Origin: Macrocystis pyrifera
Taxonomy: Eukaryota; Sar; Phaeophyceae; Laminariales; Laminariaceae
Direction of reading: 5' to 3'
Assembly: GCA_031763025.1 (NCBI GenBank)
Contig: JASSKH010000001.1
Location: 15,849,142 to 15,913,141, forward strand
DNA length: 64,000 nt
The notes under the pieces are model-generated. The model was not told where the DNA came from, did not search any database, and saw only the letters and a program-made list of their open reading frames with translations. Below, one piece after another: positions 9,738 to 19,913 of the stretch (positions are counted from its first letter, which is position 1; every line of letters begins with the position of its first letter). The translations under genes and the position numbers were made by a program.

Positions 9738-10225
9738 CACCAAGTACACACGCTTGCACGAGAATTTCCAACAATAGAAGGCCTAGGGAAAGCGGGCATG
9801 TGCCATTTATTGGCGCTGCACTACAATAGCCCGACGACAAGAACAGACTTGTATCTATGGCGGTAGCAAATTGACGAGGACCCTTTACACAAGCAATCAA
9901 TGTGGTACATTGATGACAACAAGGGGCTTGAATATGAACAAGTTCGAAAGTCAGGCTAATGCCATCCATTGGCGCTGCACTGCAGGCTGACAAAACACAC
10001 AAAAGTACAAGTTCGGAAGTCAAGGTGACCCTCTGTCCGCCTCTGACAAGAACATGCAGCCGGTGCGAATCAACGTCTCAATTGCCACCTTGACTTGAAA
10101 ATGCTTCTCTATATATTCGGAGCTATTGTATATGTAGCAGATCTAACGATATGCGTTGCTTTGCTATTCCCTAGGTGCTACCTTAACACGCGCGTGTACG
10201 TACGGCGATCAGCGCGGGGGTGGTG
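9738..10225. other. No gene recognised; small internal repeat
   Basis: The phrase CATTGGCGCTGCACT occurs near 9810 (as CATTTATTGGCGCTGCACT) and near 9965. No exon signature was seen. Confidence 0.35.
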
Positions 10226-10703
10226 GTCAGGGTAAAGGCTAACGTTCGGTTGGGAACATGCAATCTGAACACAAACTAGCGATATCAAACCAGATTGTGA
10301 TTTTAGTACGACCCGCCTTGTCTGCGCGTCAGAAATTATAAAACAAAATTATATAAATTTTTTTTGAATCCTCAAAAAAAAATAAGCAATTGCTCTGAAA
10401 TAACAATAAAAAATGATAATTAATATATTTAAAAAAACCTGATTCTATAAATTTTATAGGGGTGCGCGTGTGTGTATGTGGTTTCGGAGACATTTTTTTT
10501 ATGTACTTTATAGGTAACCTAGGGGTCAGGGTAAAGGCTAACGTTCGGTTGGGAACATGCAATCTGAACAGAAACTAGCGATATCAAACCAGATTGTGAT
10601 TTTAGTACGACCCGCCTTGTCTGCGCGTCAGAAATAGGGGTGCGCGTGTGTGTATGTGGTTTCGGAGACATTTTTTTTATGTACTTTATAGGTAACCTAG
10701 GGA
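10226..10703. repeat. Tandem duplication with an AT-rich insertion in the first unit
   Basis: Block X (GTCAGGGTAAAGGCTAACG... to CTGCGCGTCAGAAA) and block Y (TAGGGGTGCGCGTGTGTG... to TAGGTAACCTAGGG) occur as X-insert-Y-X-Y: X at 10,226-10,335 and 10,525-10,637, Y at 10,457-10,524 and 10,636-10,703. The first unit carries an extra 121 bases between X and Y. Confidence 0.85.
10336..10456. mobile_element. AT-rich insertion with short inverted ends
   Basis: The 121 bases absent from the second tandem unit begin TTATAAAAC and end AATTTTA before TA, giving inverted ends of about 7 bases (TATAAAA/TTTTATA). The interior is strongly AT-rich. The empty site reads CAGAAATAGGGG. A perfect TA duplication cannot be proven because the border bases are ambiguous. 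Confidence 0.5.
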
Positions 10704-11718
10704 ATACCTGGTAATCGTGTAGACCACAATAAACCTGGTACATCTGTACTGCAGCGTCAACCAAAGGGACTGGAGTACTCTTCTCAACATTTGTTCTTGT
10801 TCGGCTGTCGTACGAGCGAGCGAGCGTTCCTCTTACCGGCTGCTAAGCATACCTGACATGTACTTGCGAAGTACATATGCAGAAAAAGGTTACAACTATC
10901 CCGACTTTTCATCTAAGTTTTTCCCCACGACGTAAAGCCGCCGCCAGCTTGGACTACAGAGCTTTTACGAACAGCAGTATCTACAAGCGGAGCATAATAT
11001 CCCCTTCCTTTGCGACCAATGTCTCGCCCCCAGGAGCATGTGATCTGCTGGTCCGCGCGATCGCCAACAAAGGAATCGCACAATGGCAAACAAACAAAAA
11101 CTGGTGAGTGAGGTGGCGGCAGTCAGAGAAGCTAGGAGACCGTGACTGACCACGTCTTACACTCAAGCCGGTGTGTTTAATGCCGGTTTGACCTCTTGAT
11201 TGACCGCCCAAACATATCGGTGTCATCATTTTTAGATGGCGGCGATCGGCTGAGAAATCATTTTTCTAACAGATCAAAACTGGACTATTAGTCCAATCGC
11301 TGGAGTTCGTCGTCAGCAGAATCGACGAATCCAGTGGGGATTGGTCGCGAGTCTCGAAGATTGATCAATGACAATTGATTACCTGAGACACTGAGAGAAA
11401 CACGGGGTTGTGTATTTTTTATCTCCTGGAGAAAGCGCCTGCGAAGGTGTCGAAAGTTGAAGAATTCCTGTTGATACGATCTCGTCTTCCATAAATGTCA
11501 TCTCCCATATACCTGGAACCTGGGAAAATGTTAGCCTCGCCCGATTATCCGTTTCTTGGGTCGCGAAAAAAAGCAATAACCCTACAGCAGTGTACCGGTA
11601 AGCGCGTAGCGGCAATAACACGAGTGACGTCATTTTGCGTGCGTGCCGGGCAGCTCTTTGCGTTGTAGCAGGCATCACGCTGCTGTAGTTACGACAAGAA
11701 ATGCATACTAGTCACCCC
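10704..11718. other. No gene recognised
   Basis: The stretch holds two TACCTGGTA-type motifs (10,706 and 10,733) and a possible but unsupported splice donor at 11,103 (CTGGTGAGTG). No protein family was recognised on either strand. Confidence 0.35.
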
Positions 11719-11812
11719 TTGCCCCTTTTAGCACTGCAGTCCCGTTTGGGGAAAAACTACTTCGAGTTTGAGCGGTTTGTCCCCAAAACGGGACTGCAGT
11801 CCTTACAGGGCC
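11719..11812. mobile_element. Hairpin element, CTGCAG family
   Basis: The left arm CACTGCAGTCCCGTTTGGGG and the right arm CCCCAAAACGGGACTGCAGT are near-perfect complements around a loop of about 20 bases (CTACTTCGAGTTTGAGCGG). Outer flanks (CCCCTTTTAG and CTTACAGGG) are also roughly complementary. Confidence 0.7.
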
Positions 11813-12339
11813 AAGCCACAGCAGTGCTTGGTGTGGCCGATGCTGCTGTAGAAAACGTCATTATTTTAGTCATCTTCGTGTCCCTCTGCACTAATACCAG
11901 GTCACAAAGGGGTTTACACATTAATACATATTACCAGACCGGTAATAAAACAGCAGCAGTCTCTCGAGCTCTTTCTCTTGGTTTCCTTCGGGCGCTTTCT
12001 CGTGTTGTAGACTAGAATACGACAGCAGTAGCACTCTTGAAGTATTAGTGCTCATCCTGCCAGGAAAAATATTTTCCACTCACCAAGCTAGGACTCTTTT
12101 CGTACCAGGTAAGGCAGTGAGCAAACCAACCACACGACGACATGCCCTGCGCGTAGTATCACTCTGCCCCACACCAAAACAACTGAACACGCGAGGGACA
12201 ACGCTCTGCTCTCCCTTCTCCCCGCCCCCCCCTCCATCCCCTCCCACTAAGGCTAACTCGTACGGAACACGCGAAAAAAAACGACAGTCTACAGTCCACG
12301 AAATTTCGACCAAGATACATGCAGAGGTGGCTACCAATA

Positions 12340-12650
12340 TTCTGACGAACGTACCGATAATTGAACCAACCAAGGTACCGGTGAGTACACTCACGAGCTT
12401 ACCGACTGAGATACCGACGGAGACCGCGATGGCTATTTTGACGACTGTACAGACAGATATACCGAACCAGTACCAACGAAGATACTGACGGAAGTATCGA
12501 CGGCACCGACGATGTTACTTACGAAGACACCGACGGATATATCGACGAAAGTACAGATAAATGTACCGAATTAGGATCGACGAATGTACCGACGAGTGTA
12601 CCGAAAAATGTCCTACGGAAACACCGACAAATAACCCGACACCAATAGGT
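12340..12650. repeat. Degenerate short tandem repeat around ACCGACG
   Basis: Phrases such as TACCGACGGA, ACCGACTGAG, CACCGACGAT and GTACCGACGAG recur at 12-20 base intervals for about 300 bases. The segment lies just beyond the TBCD stop codon, so part of it may be in that gene's 3' region. Confidence 0.6.
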
Positions 12651-12696
12651 GCCGACCGGGAAAAGAAAGAAAGCGGCCGGGGACGCCAAAAAATAC

Positions 12697-12924
12697 TCAG
12701 TATCCCACGGTCCTCACGAGCGACTCGTACGACTCCATTTCGTCCACCTTGCGAGGCTTTTCTCGTCCGGGGGTTGTGTTTCCTTCCACCCCAGCCGCCT
12801 TTTTCGCGCTGGACACGTCTACGTTAAGTAGTTTTGCTAGCGTAGACCTGGCCGCCTTGGCGCCTTGCAGGTCGCCATCCCAAGTGGTGCAGGTCAGGAT
12901 GTCCAGCGCCTCGTCGTACACGGC
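12697..12924 (-). CDS. TBCD: TBCD terminal exon with stop codon
   Basis: The acceptor is ACCCCAAG at 12,925. The exon has 76 codons including stop (12,697-12,699) and starts in phase 0. AVYDEALDILTCTTWDGDLQ is the conserved end of the HEAT array. The tail, ending MESYESLVRTVGY, is not conserved. The preceding intron holds a near full-length SINE-like copy. Confidence 0.92.
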   Translation of the reverse strand, partial: AVYDEALDILTCTTWDGDLQGAKAARSTLAKLLNVDVSSAKKAAGVEGNTTPGREKPRKVDEMESYESLVRTVGY

Positions 12925-15900
12925 CTTGGGGTAAAGTCCATTTAGGCGTTGAGTGAATGGGAGGAGGGCGGGCGCGGGTGTTTGTATATTATCATGCATG
13001 TCCGTAGTCGCATGACCATAGACCCTCGCGTCCCTATAATGCCGGGACAGAGCATGTCGGGTTTTCACTGACCAGGCAGACGTTGTTTGCACCAAGCGCG
13101 AAGCGCCGTGAGGTGTTTGACGAGTCGCATGAAGGGTGAGCTGCATCCTACTAAGAACCGCTCGTGAGGCGGACTGGCACATGAATGACAGCTTCAATGA
13201 GATCATTTGTTTTCCGGTGTGGCCACTTCCAGAGACAGCAATGGGGGGTACTATGCAACTGCTTCGTGGGTGCCATACCATACACACTATGTGATGCGAT
13301 CATTCCCCTTGTGCGCAGTAAAGGTGCTCCATCCCAAAGCAAATGATCCATAACTCGATCGCTAGCTGTGACCGACCGCCACAAAAAACAAAACTCATAC
13401 TATGGGGGGGGTGGAGTTTGAGATGGAGACAAGAGATGAAGATAATGGAGAATGGGACAAAGGTAGTTACAGAGATCGAGACTAACACAGCCGCAAGAAG
13501 ACAGTGAGACAACAGTTGACAGAGACAGACAGAACAATAGAGAGCGACAGACGCAATCACAACACACATCCTAACCGCTGCAACCCCAACTTCAACCCCG
13601 ACCGCACCCAACTCATATCCACCCGCAACCCAACGACGGACCTCAACTCAACCCACCCTAACCCAACACAACCCCCTCCCCAATCACACACACAATACGT
13701 ATGTATCACATCTCGGCGAGAATCCCCCCCCCCCACATGATATCGAGTACCCCCCCACACCACCCCCCCCCCCCCGCCCCCCCACCGCCAGCTTACCTCA
13801 TCCACGATGTCTTCATTGGCCAGAAGCTTCAGGTACAAAGTCTCGGCCGTGCTTTTCCTGACCTTCGGAAACTTATGCCCGAGGAAGAAAACGGAGTGCC
13901 TCAGAGCCTTCGCTCGGGCAGGGTCTGAGTACTCCAGCATGCACACGAACACGCTGCGGGTGGAGGCGGTAGTAGCAGAGGCGGTGGGGGGGGTGGGGGT
14001 GGAAGGGGGAGGGGGACGACAGTTCTAGTACTCTCTCTTGGGAACGGAGTGACGGAGGCGGTGGCAACGGCGGTGGGGGGGAGGGGGCGACGTTCTACTT
14101 AGTACTCGTGAACGAAAAAAAAATAAGTTCTCGCTGTCGATGCCTGGCGTGACTGTCGCAGTTCGTGAGTTAACACGCATACAGCCAAGCGGCAAGGCGG
14201 CAAAGCTGAGAAAAAGAGTACGTGCGCCCATCAATAACAGCCTACTAAAAAAAAAAAACGGCAGCCCTGTACTCCAGCGCTGCACACCATCAGGAAGAAC
14301 AACAAGAACAAGAGAACAAGACCGACAAGAAGAGCAAGTAACGAACAAACAAGACCAACAACAACGAGAAAAAAAAACATGTACTAGGAACGGCGGTCAA
14401 GTCTGTGAGCAAGGAAGCATGGAGAAACTGGCCACGGTATATACATTACAATAGGAAGCCTAGCAGTGGCGACCCTACAGCCAAGCCAGTGTGTCAGGCT
14501 GACGCTTGCTACACGCATCGTGCGACGTTTCCCCTCCTACCTCAAGCAAGCGACCTGCGGATACACCGCGACGGAAGCCCCCATCCCTAAAAACCCAAAA
14601 CCCAACCACTCCTACCCCAACTCCCCCCCCGCCCACCCTCCACTTCCCACCCTCACTCCAGCCCCCACTGCCCACCTCCCATCCAACCCCCCCCCTCTTA
14701 CCCGTACCCCACTTCCCGTACACCCCCGACCCCCATCCACCTCTTCCCCCCCTCCTCTCCCCTACACCTCCACCTTCACCTCCGCCCCTCCCTCCCTTCC
14801 CTCCCTCCCTTCCCTTCCCCCCCCCCCCCCCCCCGTCCTGGTATTGTAGGGATGCGCGGAAAAACTGTCATACGACGGCCATGCATGGCATGAGTACACC
14901 CCCCCCCCCCCCCCCCCCCCTCCTCCTCCATGTCCTCCTACACACACGCACGCCGCGCTCATCATACCTCGCGCCCAAGCAAATCTTGGTAACGTCTCGG
15001 CAAGCTTTCATTTCGGAAGCCACCGTTGCTAGCAGCAGCAGGGGGAAAGGGTGCTCCTCGGCTGACAGAAAATCAAAGCAGTCGTTCGACAAAAGCAGCT
15101 GGCCAGGCAGGGCGGGCGGGGTGGGCGGGGGGAGGAAGTGGGGGAGGGGAGAAGTGGGTGGTTGGCGTTGGGGTTGGGGTTAGGGGGGGGGGGGCGTGGA
15201 GGCGTTCGTGCTGGTGGGTGTGGGCGTAGGTGCGGGCGTTGCGGGGGGTGGGGTTGGGTAGGGTTTGGTGGGAGCATCGCTGTTTGCGATGAAACGTATA
15301 TATATATAAGTTGACAATATTTTGGATCGGTTTTGGTGGCCTTAACGAGTGGATGGCGCCGGTGAGAGACCGAAGCGTTTTGTGTGATTAGTCAGAGAAC
15401 TTTAACTTGACAGAATCCAACCCTCTTTTACCTCTGTGTACGTTACCACTACAACTGCAGACAAAACACATGGAACTAGAATATCATTTGTTTTTGCAAG
15501 CGGTTTAAATAAACCAAGGGAGTGTTGACAGGTCGGGTCAAACCTCGCATGTCAGGTCGGATCGGGTCGGGTAGCGGTGACCAGACCCGATCCGTGAGAA
15601 TTTGAAAACCTCCCGACCCGACCCGACGCGACCAGACCCGACTCGACCCAACCCGACTCGACCCGACCCCACTCGACCCAACCCGACCCGACCCGACCCG
15701 ACCCGACCCGACCCGACCCAACTCGACCCAACCCGACCCGTGATATTTCAAACACTTCTTGGCCTGACCCGCGGGTTGGCGACCATGACCCGTGAAGAGC
15801 ACTGAAATGAACCCGCACTAATTCCAGGTGATGGGTCACCAAAACACGTGGTGCAGCAGTTCTAAAGGATGCGCCGCAAACATCGGACAGATGATCGATT

Positions 15901-17133
15901 CTCAAATCATGATCTAGACATTTCAAGGGACAGGACAGGTTTCCTGATCTGTATGATCTACTATACTAGGACATGTTTCCTGGGTTGGATCTGTTGTCGA
16001 AACAGATCCTGGGCAGCATGTCATAACCGCAGGTTGGTGATCTACAGCAGGCCGTGATCTCTCCGAGAAAAAAAATCTGGAACGCATGACACTGCTCTTA
16101 CAACTGCAGCGCGCTGAGCTGACACAATCGCCATTAACAGACGGTCTTGACAAGGCCGCCACACGGGTCGTTGTTACGGTCGTCGCACATACCTGCATTC
16201 CGAATCCGACGTAATGACACCCGCCAAACACCCGAAGCGGCAAAAAATAAACACTAAAAACGACGACAACAACAACAACCGTGGAAAAAATTGTACCTCG
16301 ACGGTCTTGAGGAGGGGAACGACCACCCGGGGATTCCCCCCAGCGTCCCCGAAAAGCTCAACCAGGCGAAGCGCCAGGCCTGCCAGCGCCCTCAAGTTCT
16401 TGGCGGCCTTGCAAGCCCGCGCCCACCTCAGCAGGGAGCTCGACGACTGCTTCACCACCGACTCGCTAAGGCCGCCAACGCTTATCACTAGTCCCGCCAC
16501 TGTTAAGCATGGCACGTGGTACGAGAGAGGTTGTACAGCGCGCGGGTGGGGCTGAGAGGGGGGGGGTGCTCTTTTGTTGCTTGCCTTAGTCATTTGATCA
16601 TTGACTACGCATCCCTTTCGAGACGGAGCACCGTTTTTTGCCATGTATTACATGAAAATGTATTGCTACCGGGAAGGGGGCTGAGGAGGGGGGGGGGGGG
16701 GGGGGGGGGGGAGGGGTGTACTCGCTATGGGCGGGGGCTTGGTGAGGGTGGGAGGGAGAACACGAGGGGGCTGGGGGGGCAAGCAGTATCATCAGACAGT
16801 TAGAAATAAAAAAATCACGACGCGATCAGCGTGCTCAATCTAAACCGTTGCGTTCGCCGCGGGTGACAGCGGGGGAGCAGCCATAAATATTACCGCACAC
16901 CGTGCAATCAGATGCACATGCACAGCCGGACGAAAAACAATAAAAAACAAGGGATACACGCCGAGAATCAGATTGTCTATTAACAGCTCCCCCGAGCTGC
17001 TTCACAAACTATACCAACCCCCTCCTCCCCCCCCCTCCTCCACGCCAACATGAGGAGAGAGAGGAAAATAAAACCGAAACGCTATTAAACGCATAGAAAA
17101 CAAAACTCCCTCTTCCTCCCTCCGCCCCCCCCG

Positions 17134-17176
<43 letters not shown>

Positions 17177-17933
17177 CCCGCCCCCGCGCCTGCCGCCACT
17201 TTGAGAGCAGAAAAAACAAACCTACGGCTCCCAGAGCTGCAGCATGTAGTCCAGCATGATATATATATACATACCGACAAAAAAACGTAACATGTATACA
17301 TGAAAAAATAATCAGCTCTTCAGTCTCTCACCGATGGCGTTGTGATATTCCGGCACCGCCAGCAGTCCCACCACGACCGGAAATGTCGCCGCAGGAACTG
17401 TCCAGTTCACGCCCCCCCCCGCCGCCGCCTTCCCACCCCCTACCCCCGTAAGACTAGCCCCTTTTATCGCGTGCACGACGGCTTCTTTCTCGGGGACAAA
17501 GGGCAGGGTCGGGTCGCCTGACTGAATAATGTTATGAAGAACGGTTCCCGCACGTTGTCGAACCGAGTCCAACTTTTCCGACAGCTGGAGTTTTTTAGTT
17601 CACCGTATTTTGGGTTACGATAAGGACGCGAGTGCGCCGGCAGGGGAAGGCAGGGAGGGGGGGGGGGGGGGGAGGGGAGGGGATCTGGTCATGTGGTGAT
17701 TTGCATTCGGCAATCACTTCTGGTAGCGCAAGACTGGAAAGGAGAGTGGAGGGGGAGGAGGGGGAAGGGGTGAGCCTGGGGCGTTTTAATGCTTGAAAAA
17801 CTGAGTATACGCGAGCAACGGTGGATGCTTCTGCTGCTGCTGCTGCTGTTGCTGCTGCTTCCGCCGTTACTGCTGCTGTTGTTGTCGCTACTACTGTTGC
17901 GACTGCCAGTACTACTACACTACTACTAAACTA

Positions 17934-17971
<38 letters not shown>

Positions 17972-19613
17972 AAGGGGTGTCAGGGCATTGTCCACGCATT
18001 CCTACTGCTCGTGAGCGATCCCTGACCCCTTTAACGAACAAGGCCAACTCCCAACCTCCAGTCCCTACCTATTGAAGCCAAGTCTCAACACATCAGCTCC
18101 CAACCCCTGACCAAAAAAGTCAGCTCTCGCCATATATCAGCCCCGACTCCTGACTTCCAACCCTGATCACTAACCCCTGACCAACATGGCAAACTTCAAA
18201 TATTCAACCCCCAACCCCTAACACGTGACCAACACAACACCTCAATCCCCACCCCCCAAAAAACAAGGCCAATTCCCACCTCTGAACCGTCGACCCCATA
18301 CGCCTTATCCCTGACCTGCATCGAGCACTGCGAACACGATTATTCTCACCATCCCCTGAGAAACAAGGTCAACTTCCCGACACCACAACTCCCCAAACCC
18401 TTCACCAACAAGGCCAACTCCCAATCTTCAACCCCTGAACCCTACCTGGTACAAAATAATGTCAACCCTCGAAACACATCAGCCCCCAACCCCTGACCAG
18501 CAACGTCAACCACCACCACATCAGGCTCAACTCAGTCGCGACCCCGGCCCCCTGACCCGTCACCAACGAGGCCGACTCCTAACAGCCCAAGCCCCCAACC
18601 CCTGACAAAAAAAAAGCCAACTCATACCTTCATAACCCCAAAAAATCTCACAACGAGGTCAACACCTAACATTCTAACCCCCAACCCCTGACCAACGAAG
18701 CCAACTAAAACCTCCAAAACCCCCAGACTCAGACTAAAAACCCCGGAACCCTACATATATATCCCTGACCTGCTTGAGCACCGCACACACGACTCTCTCC
18801 GTCATGGCCGGCGTCCAGTACATGTCGTCGCAGGGGTGGGGCGAGGGTACAGGGGCTGGCGGCTGGTCCATCAGCGCCATCCGTTCCTGGGAACACCAAC
18901 ATTCAAGAATGAACAGCACCACGGCGGCAGCAGATAATGGTCAAAGGGAGCGGGAGGGAATGGGGGTGGGACTGGGTAAAGGATTGAGTGGGGGTATGGT
19001 GGTGATGGTGGGGAGGGGTAGCGAACGGAGAGCGAGGGGTAGCGAAAGGGAGGGGGAGGGAGAGAGAGGAGGTGGGAAGAGGGAGGGTATAACCATCGCC
19101 ATGCATGGGCGTAGTCGTATGACCATAGGCCTTCGCATCTTCACAGTGCCGGGACGGAGCAGGTCGGGTGTTCACCGACCAGACAGACATTGCGTGCAGC
19201 AAGCACGAAGCACCGTGAGGTGTTGGGGGAGTTGTATGAAGGCTGAGCTGCATCGGACGGAAGTAAATGCGGGGGGCAGGGCGGTGAAATGTGGGAGGGG
19301 GCGGGGGGCGGGGCGAGCAGCCTCCAGACAACAACTCGAAAGGCAATACCTCTTGGCGATCGGCCATCACCGTGGCCGTTGTTCTCTTGTGACACCCAGA
19401 CGGCCGTGGTGCCCGGCTATACAGCAGGGCATTCGATTTAAGATCGCCCACAGTAGGACAAAGGGACTCCAATGAAACGAATGCCATTTTTGCCGGACAT
19501 GTATTAACCGTTTGGGACTATTTTAGTGTTACTACCAAAACCGTCTATAATATGCATTTCTGGACAGAGTGGTGCGGCCTGGAGAGGTGGTGTAAACTCG
19601 CCACAGCTAACGA

Positions 19614-19650
<37 letters not shown>

Positions 19651-19847
19651 CCCTCGTGGTCACAAGATTACGGCCATGCATGGCATGAGTGAACCCCTTT
19701 TTCCCTCCCCCATCGCCGCCGCGGCAGGATTGGTCCCTCGTGATCGGAGATAGAAAGCTAGATAATTTGATCACACACCCTCACCAGTAGCGGTGGTAGA
19801 AGGAATATTCCAGAGGGGTTTCCTAGAGGTAGGCCGGCACCTGATCA

Positions 19848-19913
<66 letters not shown>

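Noticed and set aside
10877..11103. 76-codon frame ending at a good donor (CTGGTGAGTG)
   Set aside because: There is no recognisable family, no clear acceptor and no second exon. A single donor match is too weak.
12697..13287. A 196-codon single-exon protein on the - strand
   Set aside because: Its N-terminal part is translated SINE-like repeat and intron. Only 12,697-12,924 is the TBCD terminal exon.
14506..15183. 225-codon proline-rich protein on the + strand
   Set aside because: It is antisense to a TBCD exon and built from C-rich intron sequence and C runs.
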